Below, piece by piece: positions 44,131 through 57,158 of a stretch of DNA of 64,000 bases. Source of the DNA: Diphasiastrum complanatum (taxonomy: Eukaryota > Streptophyta > Lycopodiopsida > Lycopodiales > Lycopodiaceae); assembly GCA_029204225.1 (NCBI GenBank), contig MU831891.1, positions 1-64,000 on the forward strand. The letters run 5' to 3'. Below the pieces are notes generated by a model. It had not been told where the DNA came from and ran no database searches. It saw only the letters and a program-made list of their open reading frames with translations. Numbering within the stretch: position 1 is the stretch's first letter; the number at the start of each line of letters is the position of its first letter. Position numbers and translations under genes: made by a program.

Positions 44131-45104
44131 TGTTACATACCTATGTAACTAGCAGTACTTCAGTGACCCCTATAAGTCCATTTAGTGTTGGGGGCTAAAT
44201 GGCAAGTTACCCTTACGATTAAGGGTATGTTCCCTTATTGGATAAGGGCAGGTAAGTGATTGTACCTTGGTCGGAGGTATGGAGTCAATGACCCATTGGA
44301 TAATGGGTACCCTTAGGATTAAGGGTAGGTACCTTAGATTAAGGTACTAGTGTCCTTGGATAAGGGCAGGTAGGTGTTTATGCCTTAGATGGAGGTATGG
44401 AACCTAGAGAGGTATTAGAAAGTCATTGGATGACTTTTTTTCTAAACCTTGGGCCTCAACCTTGAACCATATCACTTTATTGGTCTTGGACCAAAGTATA
44501 CTTGCACAACTTGGGCAATGGGTCCTATTAGGAGGGCACCCTCCTAAAGGGTCCATTGAGTTTCAAGTTTCACAAGAATAGCAATCAAAGAGTCATAAGT
44601 TATGGAAGATGTCTGATGACCTTCCATAAGCCTATGAAGACTCTTGAACTCCTCTAGGCCACTCTCTTTCTCATTGGATGTACATGGAACTCCATAGTGT
44701 ATTAGAGAGAACTAAATGCCATCTATATAAGAGGAGTAGGGCGCCCATTGGGAGGGAGAGAGATCTCTTTTGCTTGCTTCACTTATGCTCTAGTGTGGCT
44801 ACTAGTGTGTAGAGTAATTTCTTGTGTGTAGCATGCTGAGGGTTTGGATCTTACTTATGGTATGGGACATAAGTAGAGTTTGGATCTTGAGTATGCTATG
44901 GATTGTTGTGGTATGCTTGTGATTTGTTTATGGTTAGCAAGGGGGTGCTAGATAGGTCTTGCTTGGAGCTTGGATCTAGCTATGGTTGGGTGGTGAATAC
45001 TTGAGGCCAGCTTGTTATCTTCCTTTGTGTTTAAGAGTAGGGACACATGTGGAGGAGAGAGTGGAGGAGAGATCCTTGGAGGCTTGCAGATCCTTACTTG
45101 CAGG
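44131..45104 (+). repeat. Gypsy-B 3' LTR, truncated
   Basis: Starts TGTTACATACC and matches the Gypsy-A LTRs up to CCTTACTTGCAGG at 45104. About 110 bp of the LTR 3' end are missing, so the right side was cut or replaced. It carries a short tandem duplication near 45050-45075 (GTGGAGGAGAGA). Confidence 0.9.
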
Positions 45105-45968
45105 GTTCAAAAGCATGAAAGAAAAAGCTTTTTGAAAATACAAGGGAAAATTAAGCTCCTCTCCTCAGGCAGAGAGAGAATAGAGCTAATTGAAACTCAT
45201 GTAGAGAGAGAAACTCAAACAAGCAAATCTCACCAACAATTTGACTCAAAATCTCAACTTTTTATAATGATCATATGGAGAAGTACACATAGAGTTTGTG
45301 AAGATCCCTCCTTGCATGCTATTGTACCCCTAATCATAGCCTCTTTGATTCTATTGGACCCATAATCATAGCCTCTTTAATCCTATTGGACCCCCTGACC
45401 AAGGCCGACTCTTTGACTTCATCACTCATCAAATTACATGATCACAAGTGTCAAAACCCTATTCATATGCCTATCTAGCTCGAGATTGCATCACTAATGG
45501 CTTTTGGCTCAATAGTGGCTTTACATGTGGATTTGACTATGATAAACTATTTTACACATGTGGGAACATGCTCCACACATGGGAAATGTTCACAAACATA
45601 AAAGACATGAAATTGCCAAGCTAGATTTTTGCCAATTTTTCACATACGGGAGTACACCCCTTGTCCAAACAACATGCAGGAAAGTGGGGGGGGGGGGAGG
45701 GGGGGGGGGGGGGGCGGCTGAGAGGGAAGCAGGGGGGATACAAGAGGAGGGGGGGAGATGTACCCCCATCTTCCCTCCTCCCAATTTTTTTTTTCAAAAT
45801 GGGGACCCAAAAAAAATATTGCACCCTCTTTTTTCTCATTCTAAGTTAATAAATAAATGATTTTTTAAGGCCTTGAAAAAAAAGCTATATTCTCATTTAA
45901 AAATCAAATTTGAAAATTGTAATATCATCATTGATATGGGTTGAGGAAGTAGAATTAGAGGAGGGTTA
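45105..45968. other. Unassigned DNA with a poly-G tract
   Basis: No gene. 45686-45714 is G13-A-G16, strongly G-quadruplex-prone. A G-rich stretch continues to 45760. Frames reading poly-Gly or poly-Pro here are artefacts. Confidence 0.6.
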
Positions 45969-46640
45969 GTGGGTGGGTTAGAATTTGGAGACCTAAAATA
46001 CACCATTGGATGTGCCATGTCATATGGACCATTTCATCTTAATTATTACTCTCTCAATGGTACACATATCATCATTAACACTAATTATAATGTGGATTCC
46101 AAAAGCTTATTCACACTTGAATACAAAATTGAGAGAGTAGGATCAGTTTCTATGTGTCTTGGATCCACCAGGAAAGTCAAAGTTGAAGGCGTGTTGTATG
46201 TTCCTAACATTACAAAAAACTTTATAATGTTGGAAAACTTTTGAACAAAGACTTCTTTGTTAGACTTGATGCAAATGCTTGTTTTATTAAGCATAGTGAG
46301 AATGTTATAGCAAGAGGGACAATATTTAGGAGGTTTTCATGTTTTGATGCTTGTGTAAAAGCCAACCATTATGGATTGATTGATGAGGAAAAGACACCAC
46401 AAGTAAAGCCATGTCACAAGGGATTGGTTCACTCTAATTACAATTTCATGGAGTTTATGTGCAAGGAGGAGCTACTCTTGGGCTGGCTAGATCCTTTTCC
46501 AAGGGGTGGTAATGCACGGAAGCATGTGCTTTGGTTAAAGCAGCTAACTTTCATTTCTCAAGATTTATCACACAAAGACATAAAAGTCGCAATTTCTTCA
46601 CTCAAGACTGCACTTTTCAAGTGTGAGAAGCAATGGTGAT
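45969..46640 (+). pseudogene. Copia protease/pre-integrase fragment related to Copia-A
   Basis: Two frames match the segment after the Copia-A protease: IERVGSVSMCLGSTRKVKVE then GVLYVPNITKN (Copia-A: IEGVGRIPLCLGSSKKINIE). A frameshift follows at ~46240, then FFVRLDANACFIKHSENVIA and degenerate pre-integrase sequence. No LTRs found around it. Confidence 0.75.
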
Positions 46641-48374
46641 TCTACTATCTTTGAATCTTTCATAGATGGTGTTAATAGACATGATGGGACTTATCTATAT
46701 CCTTTGTTGATAAAACAACTTCATGTGATAACTACGATGCTTAGATGGAGTACAAAACTTTGGTGTTTTGTGGTTTTCCATTGGATAGCATGTCATTAGT
46801 ATATAGTTCATCTACTTGCTCTTGGATTTTATGCAAGTAAGATCGATTACTTCATCCATGAGTTCGATGATTATGTTTTTCATGTTTTGAGGGATTTTGT
46901 AAACTTGTTATGAGAATAAGTAGATCATCCTCTAGGGACACTTATATCCATAATAAAGTGTTAAGCCTAATTGGATCCAAGATTTAGCATTGAATAGAAG
47001 ATTAGAGAAATGATGCAAAATATTTATAATTTTAGCATGCATAGTCTTGGAAATCTTGATATGCCTACTTGTGATCTTGATAGCATGATGAATCTTTGTG
47101 AGCCAAGAAGGCCTCGAGTTTTCTCAAACTATTTTCAAGGAGAAGGATCTTCTTCAAGCATGGAAAGAATCAATGGCAATGGTGCTAGGATGGTGGAATG
47201 CTCTTCATGGTGTTTGGGAATGGATTTCCATCATGGAGATCTTATCATAATTGTAGTGATCTTACATAAAGTTGAGGTTTATTGGCTAGTTTTCTCACTA
47301 AATTCATGCCAAAGGATCCATTTAAGAAGCTAAGACTAGCTCTTAAAGTTATGAATAGATCTAGCATACTTTTATTAAGCTAATTTTTGTGAAGTGTGAA
47401 AAATGTAAAATATTAGCTCGATTAAGCCTTGTAAATATGTACATAGGTGGATCCCAAACGTGTGGAGGTTTTTTTCACATGTAAAGGACATGCTTAGTTT
47501 CAATAGGTCCATTTATCATCATTAGTTTAAACCTTTCATCAAGATTCTTTGTGCTATGTCAACCAATCACATTTCTAGGTGTTGTAGGAAGTATATTATC
47601 ATTTGGACCAAACTTGGTAGAGGTAAAATAGCAAGTTAGGAGATGATTAGAGACAACTCACACAAGAGAAATCTAACTCAGACTACTAACTTGGACTCAA
47701 CCATTATGTCTATGCCCTTTGGAATCTCATATTGATAAATGAAAAATTGAGGAGAGTTGGTGAGTTTGTGATTTTTGGCTTCAAGCTCTTGTATATTGTT
47801 CTTATGCATGCATTTCTTCAAGTACAATGCACTGATTACCATTTGTGGTTTGTTCTCAGTCCTCATTTCGTACAACAGGCTATGGTTCACACATGTGAAC
47901 CCTCTTTGATGTGAAGAATATGCAACATTAGCTTGATCATTTTACATTATGATGTACACATGTAGATCACATTTGTGGAGAATGTTCCCACGTGTGAGTA
48001 GTAGGCCTATTTGTATTAGCCAATTCATGCTTTAAAATAGCTTGTTTGCCTTAGCTCGGAAATTGCAGCTAAAAGGTGAATTTTGAAATCGTAGCCAGGG
48101 ATTATAGCTAAAAACAATCACTTAAAAACGTACCCCAACTACTTGTTTTAAACCCTCGAAATTGATCCATAGCTAGGTTGATGTACATTTGAAGCAGATT
48201 TGCAGCTGGGATCATATCAAAAGACAAATAGTTGGGATTATCGCTAGAAACGATCAGTAAAAACAATCACCTAAAAACGATTACCAATGTTTTGGACCCT
48301 AAAACTGCACCCCAGCTACATAACCTTGAAAATTAGCATCTATTGAAAATAGGTACTAATAAAAAACTACATAC
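46641..48374. other. Degenerate repeat-derived DNA
   Basis: No supported gene. Phrases such as MEYKTLVFCGFPLDS-like stretches may be retroelement scraps, but I cannot place them. 48050-48310 repeats a GCTAAAAACAATCACTTAAA-type motif several times. Confidence 0.35.
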
Positions 48375-48660
48375 TAAGTTTCTTTTGGCAAGGCTCATTA
48401 GTCTTCTGTCAAAGCCTCCAAACTTGCTCAACTTCTTGTAGAAAAGTTGTTCAGGTTGTACGGTTTGCCAAATGATATTGTCAGTGATTGAGACACCAAA
48501 TTCACTGGCAAGTTTTGGCAATCCGTGTTTAATAAACTTGAAACCACTTTAAGTCTTGGGTCATCAGATCATCCAGAATCAGATGGTAAAATTGAGCGTG
48601 CTAACCAGTCTATGGAAGATATGCTTCGTGCATGTGTTTCCAAAAGACAGTCAGATTAAA
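48375..48660 (+). pseudogene. Isolated gypsy integrase fragment
   Basis: Encodes ASKLAQLLVEKLFRLYGLPN, DIVSD-stop-DTKFTGKFWQSV, DHPESDGKIERANQSMEDML, closely matching the Gypsy-A/B integrase core around the second Asp and the Glu. Flanks are not gypsy, so this is a short relic from a related but distinct copy. Confidence 0.85.
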
Positions 48661-50409
48661 CATCCATATTGAGTCCTATGAGGTGTTGACACATGTCATA
48701 AAGTGTAGAAGTGCAAAATTGCAAGTGGTGCACCATTGGTCAAAAACTCATCACATTGACTTTTGAGGTTCAATCAAATTTTGAGGTACAAATCATGGGT
48801 CCAATCATTTTTAGAGGTCACCACAAGTAGGAACTTGAGCTACCAGTATATGGATGTCGACTATCATTGTACTTTCAAAATTTTTGAGAGATGCTTTTGT
48901 TTTGAGTCAAATGCTCTTATTGTACTCTCTCTCTCTCTACTTGAGGGCTCGTCTTTTATCTCTCTACAAGAGAGTAGGATGTGTTTATGACTCTAAAACC
49001 TTGTGTGAGACTTAGTTTTTTCATGAATGTGCATTAAAAATGGCTTGTCTTTGATTGATGATTACTTTTTGTGTACAAGAGCTCTTGCCTAGATCCAGAT
49101 CTTGTTTGATAGCTCATTAAAATCCGAGTTGATCAAGATAGATTTGGTAGTGTGCAACCTCTCATGCATGTAGGTCGTGGTAGATCTATTCAAGGTCCTC
49201 AAAACTCACTTTTTTGACATTTGATGATTTACACTTTGTTTAGATTGTTCTTGCTTACATATCAAGATTGTGTCATTTCTAACTTTGTAAATTAATAGAA
49301 ATGAAGATAGTAATGCAACAAATCCCTTTTGTGGATTGAATGAATCCATTTATGCTCCTAAATGTCATAAATTTCACATCAAAGTTGAAGTTAAGAACTT
49401 ATATATATTTTTATAGTGAATTGCAAACTATACATTGTACAGAATTATTAACCATAAATATGGTGCAAGCATAAATGGTAGCATCAAGAAGAAAAAAGTT
49501 TTATTCTAATAATTTACATTGACAAATTTTGTCATTCGACGTGGCATTCCTTTTAGAGTCTTCTTTGAATTCATAACCTCTCTAATGCATAGATCACCTT
49601 GATAAATCAAGACCAAACTTCTTAGTCCTCATATCAAGGTTGAACATAGGTATATTACTCATCATTTGACTTAATACAGTAAAAAAAACCATAAAAACAA
49701 ACTAACCTTGGAGCATCAAACGAATGTCTATCACCATAAGACCACAACAAACTGCATGAGTTAGTAATATGAGAAAGATAGGTGTCATGATCGGAAGCCA
49801 ATTGTTATCTAGGTCAAAAACATATTTGTTCAAAATGCTTAACATACAAGTATTGATTGATATTTAATACTCCATGCCATTACATAATCTTAAAAGAAGG
49901 TCAAGGATGTAAGAATATCCACCGTACTGACTCGTATTAACTTCCTTGATAGAATCGTTTTATTAGGAATGTTTGTATGTAAAAAACTCAAAGATTCGTG
50001 TTACATGTGTAGATAAATTACCAAGTCCACAATGCAATAGTGTATGGTAAAAGATGTCGAAGTGTTTATACACCATGCAAACCATGTTTATCAACCATAC
50101 AATTTTCTATCAAGGCATTCACCATATCAATCCAACTACACTTGTTTAAAGAATATGTTTAGTTTGATGTGTCTATTCTTCTAAATGAAAACTGGCTATT
50201 TGTAATAAAAAAAAAATCTATATATGTTCATGAGTTTGATTTAACATTGTCATGAGTTCATCACAAAACATTTTCACACCCAATTGAGGTTTTCTAAATC
50301 GGTGGAAAAATTGGGGTTGGGGCTGGGGTGGGGGGGGGGGTGGGGAGAAGGTTTGTGTTTATCTCAAAAGTACTCTATGTTATACATAAAAAATTGTTGG
50401 CCATCGCTT
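48661..50409. other. AT-rich intergenic DNA
   Basis: No coding or RNA feature recognised. A G10 run at 50331-50340 precedes the tandem array. Confidence 0.45.
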
Positions 50410-51717
50410 GCATAACTTTGTACAAGTCAAAATGCCATCATCATCGAACCACATCAACATAGTTGTTGTAATGCAATTGAGTCCATTGTGACAGATGCCA
50501 TGTTTCCACAATACTCACTCACATATCTCATTCCAAATCCAAGTATGGATTGTGAAACTGACAAATTCATAGCCCATTAGAGTGGTTACCATAATTAAGG
50601 CATCTCATTCAGGCTACTTCCAATGTATATCCCAAGAACTCCTATGCAACCCGTGTTTAGTTTTAGCACAATATGGGTGAATTATCCACTATATTATACT
50701 TTATCTATTATAATTAAAATATTAGTATTCCCGGGCCGCTCACGCTGCCTAGGCCGCGCTCACGCTGTGACGGGGAGCGTGAGCGCTGTCCGGGACCCTT
50801 TTTTTTGTAATTTTTTCATGTTTTTTTTGGGGCAACACTCACGCTGCATAACTTTGTACAAGTCAAAATGCCATCATCATCGAACCACATCAACATAGTT
50901 GTTGTAATGCAATTGAATCCATTGTGACAGATGCCATGTTTCCACAACACTCACTCACATATCTCATTCCAAATCCAAGTATGGATTGTAATACTGACAA
51001 ATTCATAGCCCATTAGAGTGGTTACCATAATTAAGGCATCTCATTCAGGCTACTTCCAATGTATATCCCAAGAACTCCTATGCAACCCATATTTAGTTTT
51101 AGCACAATATGGGTGAATTATCCACTATATTAGACTTTATCTATTATAATTAAAATATTAGCGTTCTCGGGCCGCTCACGCTGCCCAGACGGCGCTCACG
51201 CTGTGACGGGGAGCGTGAGCGCTGCCTGGGACCCTTTTTTTTAAAATTTTTTCATGTTTTTTTTGGGGCAGCACTCACGCTGCATAACTTTGTACAAGTC
51301 AAAATGCCATCATCATCGAACCACATCAACATAGTTGTTGTAATGCAATTGAATCCATTGTGACAGATGCCATGTTTCCACAATACTCACTCACATATCT
51401 CATTCCAAATCCAAGTATGGATTGTGAAACTGACAAATTCATAGCCCATTAGAGTGGTTACCATAATTAAGGCATCTCATTCAGGCTACTTCCAATGTAT
51501 ATCCCAAGAACTCCTATGCAACCCGTATTTAGTTTTAGCACAATATGGGTGAATTATCCACTATATTAGACTTTATCTATTATAATTAAAATATTAGCGT
51601 TCCCGGGCCGCTCACGCTGCCCAGGCAGCGCTCACGCTGTGACGGCGAGCGTGAGCGCTGTCCGGGACCCTTTTTTTAAAAAAAAATTTCATGTTTTTTT
51701 TGGGGCAGCGGTCGCGC
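50410..51717 (+). repeat. Tandem array of three 436-bp units with GC-rich hairpin
   Basis: GCATAACTTTGTACAAGTC starts units at 50410, 50846 and 51282, exactly 436 bp apart. Units are nearly identical. Each holds an AT-rich body and a GC-rich end with CTCACGCTG repeated and a perfect 11-bp inverted repeat GCGCTCACGCT / AGCGTGAGCGC with a 9-nt loop (50756-50786, 51192-51222, 51628-51658). A fourth unit does not follow. Non-coding. Confidence 0.95.
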
Positions 51718-54656
51718 TGCCCACGGGCAGCCTTTTTCCTGCCCAAAAAACAAACTCCCCGTTTATCAAATTTTTAACCCTCCACCTGCCCAAAACCCTG
51801 CCCTGCCCGCCCGCAGACTTGCAGGCTCACATCGCTAATAAATAAGTAAGAATTGTTTGGATATTTTTTGTTTTGTTTTGTTTTTTTTGTTTTTTTTGTT
51901 TTTTCTTTTCATTTGAGATTTGTAGTCTTTTGGTCACCTCCGTTTAGTATTCAATATTTCTTTCTATATATGAAACCCTTAATTTTTTGCCTTTATAATG
52001 AAGGCGTAAGTTTGTACAAAAAGAATTAACACCCAAAAAAAAATGTAATGGTTAAACCTTAAAAGCCCCCCATTTGACTTTCCTCTCAATAACATGCATT
52101 TTTATAAGCTTTGAAAACCTCTTCACAAGGGTCATGGATTGTACTTAAACAAATTGATGTACCCTAGGTGAGCCTTATGTACATTAAACCACTTTCACGT
52201 GCAAGAAGGCACAAGGGAGAACGAAAACTTTAAAATAGACACCAAGTGGCCATCACTTGTGCAAAAACGGGGAAAAAACACATGATATAACATGTGCACA
52301 ATCTACGTACTACTAAATACATAGGCTCAAAAGATCATAGCTAGTAGCACGTCCCATTAAGGTTGCCCATTAAGCGATAGCATGACTTGTTAGGATAGCC
52401 ATGAAGATAACATGTAGATTGTGCACCCTTACTCACAGCCAGTCCCCTGGTGTGAACCCTAAGTTTACCTAATGACAACAAACCTTTTGTTGGCATGCAG
52501 GCTAGGTAGGAGGCTACCACCAAAACTTTTCTTCAAAGAAGAGAGGTAAAAGGGTAGGTTTGTACTTCATCACGTCATGTTATACAAGTTTTCCCACACT
52601 TGGAAGCACTAAGTGTGAGTCTCGTGGATCGCATGGTGTTACCCACCTCTATGGTGTGAAGGTGTGGAAAGCATATACTAAGTTAAAAATATTTTATTTG
52701 AATTAAAACTTTCCCAAAGGGATCTTATAGCCCAATGTAAAGGCTAAGAAAAGCCAAACTACTTCCAAAAGCTTATAGAATGCCATAAATCCCGTCGTAG
52801 CAATACCAACACCCAATGAGGTGTATATTAGAGTATGAAAGATATACATATTCATTTCTGTATGATAAAAATAAAAAATACAAAATAAAGAGGGGGCCTT
52901 AATTAATGAACATTCAGCAAGGACTGGGACAGGGAAGTGGGGAAAGAATGATGCAGTATCAACTACAACATTTTGAATTTGTATCACTTCGTTATTTTGA
53001 GCAGTGCCTAAATTCAAGACTCATGGGATATTCAAAACGTGTATTCTTTTAATGAGTAATAAAAAATGGGTCCCGACCAAGGACCAAGAAAAGTTTCACC
53101 TTGATAGAAAACAGCATAAGAGTTCCGAGTTAAATCTCAAATCTCATGTTGAGTTAGACGACATATTTCTTAGGGTAGTAGATATGTTACATACGAATGC
53201 AAAACAAGTTTCTTCAAAACGCTGCTTCTAGGTTTCCAACATAATACCTCACAAGAGCCTTTAAGTTATGTGATTGAAAGAAAAGGCTTCGAAACTACAG
53301 ATAACAAAGAACATTCTTTAGAGAGATTTCTGTGGAAGAGTTTGAAGTCAATGAATCATTCAATGTAGCACAAAGTCATTTGCATGACGTTGAATCTGAA
53401 CCTATGAACACTAATCCCAAAAACAAAAAATTAGTCTCAGGCAAGCTTAAAAACAGGAACATAACTTCACTGTAAATCATGAAACAAGAGTCATTTCAAA
53501 GCGTAGAGAAACTTCCTTTCAAGTGAATCGTAAATATCTGCAGTGGTATGTAGCTTGAAGGCCTAACATAGATTTTATGTATTTATAAGACTGCATTTCT
53601 CGTCATAATTTGACTTCTGCGAGAAGAGCACAAGGTAAATATAATCAAATGGAAATGATAGCAAAACGAGATAGAGAGAGTTGACTATGTCTCAAAAGGT
53701 AGATTTTCTAAAATGGACAGAGGAAAAGCAAAAATTTCAAACCTCACATACGTCAACAGACTGCTTGAAGATGTTCCAGTGCAACAGTAAACTTCCCATG
53801 CTATGCAAAACTGGTAACCTTGAGAATATCAAAGTTCGGTGTTGGAAAAACGGCACAAGTTAACATCCTTTTTCAGCCCTTCCAAAGAGTCTTCATATAT
53901 ATAGCAAAGAATAAAACACTAAGAAACCCACGCAGGCAAGAGCTTTTAAACACTGTCCAGTAGCCCATGACAAATTCCAAGATAACACGTCACAAAATGC
54001 TAATATTTCACTGGAAAGAACAGCAAAGAGCTTCATATCAGCACTATAAACGTACATTAGTGCAATATGCACCATGGAAATTTACAGGTCATACATAAAG
54101 GAGAATGGAAAGTTGATGTTTCAAATTATTCAATATGAAATATATTTTTTGCCAAGATAGATAGTATCACTAAACTTTGACTATGATGACAGCTGTGCAT
54201 AGGGCAGAATGACAATTTAGGATCCTCCAAGATAAGTAACATCCTCAATTCTTAAAAAAATTCGTAAAATAAAAACCTTACTCAATTTCCAATTCACCCT
54301 AAATATAGGAGACCACGACAAATTTCAAACTGATGTGTTACAATAAGACTGCTACTTCACCAGCCACTACTAGGATACTTTCACAACTGGAAACTAGAAA
54401 TACATATTGAACTAGTGCTATATGACTCAAAAGCACAAATTGCTTAAAGAACAAAGAGAGAAAATCTTTCACTTAGGTTCGATGTTAAAGTCATCTAAGT
54501 ACAACCGTGCAATATGCACCCTCCAAATTTACAAGACATGTACTGAAGGTGATGTTTGGATTCATTGTAAAATATAAAGTGCATCCTTTTCAGTAGAATG
54601 ATTAGTATTATGAATTTCCCTTTATGGAAACAGCTGTAAACAGAGTAGAGAAATAA
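51718..54656. other. Non-coding DNA downstream of the PRP38-like gene
   Basis: No supported coding region. The part next to 54656 should contain the 3' UTR of the minus-strand PRP38-like gene. A CACCTGCCCAAAACCCTGCC-type C-rich patch lies at 51780-51830, right after the tandem array. Confidence 0.5.
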
Positions 54657-55607
54657 TTAGCTCCATGTTGATCCACCGAGCAGAATAACGTCTTCAGTAC
54701 TTGTATCTTTGGTACGACTAGAATACCCCACTTCCTCAGCTTTTCCACTTGTGTCACCATACAAATCTCTTAGCTTCTTAAGATTGTTAATTGAAACATT
54801 ACTAGTGTCCCTTGATGGAGCTGGACTCACGGAGCGCCGCCCAGTACTTGGGCTTTGTTTTGAGGGGCTGTGACTATGGCTACGACTTCGGCTTCGGTGG
54901 TGACCATGATATCTACTCCTTTCAGAAGCTCGATCCTTCTCAAGACTTCGATCCCCGACTCTTTCACGCTCTCTTTCTCTGTCTCTGTATCTATCCCGTC
55001 CCCTTTCAGTTGCCTTATCGCTGTCCCTGTACCTATCATGAGCACTACCTCTACTACTTTCTCTCTCACGATCCCTACCTCTTTCTCTGCTGCCTTCACG
55101 GTGATGATCCCTTCCCTTACCTCTAAGCCTTTCCCTCTCTCGCTCCCTGTCCCTTTCATATTCTCGATCCCTTTCTCTTATTCTTTCTGAATCACGGGAT
55201 CGCTCCCTTTCCCTATCTCTTTCCTTGGCTCGGTCACGATCCTTCAACCTCTCCCTTTCGCGATCTCTATCTCTTTCTTCGATTCTGTCCCTCTCATCCC
55301 TATCACTAGCCTTCAATGGTCGCCGTTCATCAACCCCATTTCTCCGCATATCACTACCAGGAGGAATACTTCGTCTAACAGGTGAAGAGTCCCGAGTTGA
55401 TGCTCTATGGGGAGCACGCTGACCAAAAGATACTGAGAGAGAAGCTTTCACCGAGGGAGGTCGCCGAGCTGCATCATCTGATGCATGACGACCACCAGTT
55501 CCTGTGACTCCAGCTGGCTGAGTAGGAAGCTTCATCCTTTCTAAGTTTGCAGTTATTTGTCTTAACACTGGCACAGGAATCCTTGGAAACAATGTATCAA
55601 AATAGTA
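54657..55607 (-). CDS. PRP38/SRL1-type pre-mRNA splicing factor, terminal exon
   Basis: Begins after acceptor TTTATGCAG^TAC (exon base 55607) and ends with TAA at 54657-54659; 316 residues. It opens with YYFDTLFPRIPVPVLRQI, the end of the PRP38 domain, then the RRPPSVKASLSVSFGQRAPH block characteristic of plant PRP38-family SRL1 proteins. A long RS/RD/RE-rich region (RERERERD-type, ~190 residues) follows, then SRSRSHSHSPSKQSP and the conserved tail KKLRDLYGD … VILLGGSTWS. PRP38 proteins join the tri-snRNP / B-complex and help spliceosome activation in the nucleus. The exon is free of lesions, so the gene is probably functional. Opposite-strand frames here are shadows. Confidence 0.92.
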   Translation of the reverse strand, partial: YYFDTLFPRIPVPVLRQITANLERMKLPTQPAGVTGTGGRHASDDAARRPPSVKASLSVSFGQRAPHRASTRDSSPVRRSIPPGSDMRRNGVDERRPLKASDRDERDRIEERDRDRERERLKDRDRAKERDRERERSRDSERIRERDREYERDRERERERLRGKGRDHHREGSRERGRDRERESSRGSAHDRYRDSDKATERGRDRYRDRERERERVGDRSLEKDRASERSRYHGHHRSRSRSHSHSPSKQSPSTGRRSVSPAPSRDTSNVSINNLKKLRDLYGDTSGKAEEVGYSSRTKDTSTEDVILLGGSTWS

Positions 55608-57086
55608 CTGCATAAAGAGTCAGAAAGCAACAAACAAGAATCAGAATGCTTTACAAATCGTAAGTTTGATACTTACTAGAAATTCAGGAAGATATAGATA
55701 AATAAAAGGAGATGGAAGAGTTCAAGACATTGTAAGTTTGCTTTATAGCTTATCAAAGCAGGACGTTTCAATCATGAAGAGATATCTCATGAACTTTCTT
55801 GCAATTCTAGAAAATTCCTACAACATAAAGTGCCAAAAAGAGTAACTAGAGAACATTGTTCTGGTCTTGTGAAAATGAAAAAGCATTTACAAAGATTTCA
55901 GGTGATCCTCAAGCTATAAAATATGAGTTAGCTCTCTAAAACACAGACATTGGATAGAAAGGTAAAGCTTGACAATCATTTGTAATGCAAAGATTTCAAC
56001 AAAAGGTATCACTCTAAGCTCTTGTTGCAGACTGTTTGAAACTATCACTGTTTTAAGCATTCAATTGATGTCTTTCAACCTATCTGCAGAAAAATAAACT
56101 GCAGAAAGACGATCATATGTTTGCAAAAATCAGCACACTGTAACTGCACCATTATCAAAAGGTACCGAAACAACGTAGTACGCTAAAGGGATATAAATTT
56201 TGAAACAATGCAGCCCACCAGGATATGAATTTTGAAGCCTCCGTAGAAAAAGAACGAACTTGTTGGACATCTACTCGTGATCGAGCTCCAAAGAAACCGA
56301 CATCAGTGTATTCAGTAGTGAATGTCCATAAATGTACATGTGTTAGGTCAAAGTTGCAACCTAGACTTTGCAACCTAGTGAAAGGTTTCAGACATCATCA
56401 TGAAGCTGGAAGATTTTGAACGAATAACTAATTGTAATGTTGAAATCAGCAAATGATTAATCCCAATAATTCTTACTTTTAGGAGAGCCTCGGACCTCAA
56501 GGCTAGACCAGCCAAATAGGAGGACATGTCTCTAAAAGAAAAGCAGAAAGCGGATGCTGAAGCGTAGCATGATTATTGATGTGGCCACATACAAGTTTGC
56601 ATGCAGAGCAAAAAAGTTAGCCTTGCACCTTTGGGAAAATCATATACATCTTGCCATATCCTGAGATCAGCATGACATATTTCCCCAAAATTTAGAATGT
56701 TAAACAACTGCAGCATGAGACAAAATCTAAAGAAAAAGAGAACTGCCCAATACAAACACCAGTGTTGATCTCTTTGATGTCCAGATTAGTGCTATCAGCA
56801 TAAAAAACCAGCATCAAAGAGATTCCTAAGAATATTGACTCAAAACAAGAAGAGTACCACACAAAATCTAGGTGATCTACTTCAAACCTTTGAGAGAAAA
56901 TAGAATGATACTAAAACAACATTTGCCTGATTTGATCTTGGACTTACTAAAACTAAATCACAAAGCACTGAATTGTGCATTGGGTTTTGTTCTTGACCTA
57001 ATCAATGCACCAAGTACAGCAATACATCAATGCACAAACAGTTTGCTAGTATATTACAGAACATAATTAAGTCGGAAATAGCCCAC
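55608..57086 (-). other. Intron of the PRP38-like gene (1479 bp)
   Basis: GT at 57086-57085 and AG at 55609-55608 on the minus strand; phase 0. No further features seen inside. Confidence 0.85.
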
Positions 57087-57158
57087 CTGATGTAGGAGGA
57101 GGTCACGAACATATAGGCCCATTGTGGTAACTTTTCCATTTGAGCCTGGCGAAAATTC
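57087..57158 (-). CDS. PRP38/SRL1-type splicing factor, penultimate exon
   Basis: Exactly 24 codons: EFSPGSNGKVTTMGLYVRDL then LLHQ, between acceptor TCCTGCAG-type ATGCAG^GAA and donor CAG^GTGGGC. It joins in phase to YYFDTLFPRI of the next exon. This is the well-conserved PRP38 core segment. The earlier exons (start Met to 'KD-D/E') were not found between 57159 and 64000, so the upstream intron is probably longer than 6.8 kb. Confidence 0.9.

Larger units (their letters stand above)
41537..45104 (+). mobile_element. Gypsy-B: 5'-truncated plus-strand chromovirus of the Gypsy-A family
   Basis: Homologous to Gypsy-A in opposite orientation. It begins inside RT (NRYPLP-QMDD region at ~41560), so the 5' LTR, gag and protease are absent. 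It runs through RT, RNase H, integrase and chromodomain to a 3' LTR cut short at ~45104. It keeps the ~350-nt integrase segment that Gypsy-A lost but has many stops. Confidence 0.92.

Noticed and set aside
50410..51717. CRISPR-like array
   Set aside because: Units are 436-bp direct tandem repeats in plant DNA with no short repeat-spacer pattern.
54812..55422. Plus-strand open frames opposite the PRP38-like RS region
   Set aside because: They are the complement of RD/RE/RS codons and have no independent motif or start context.
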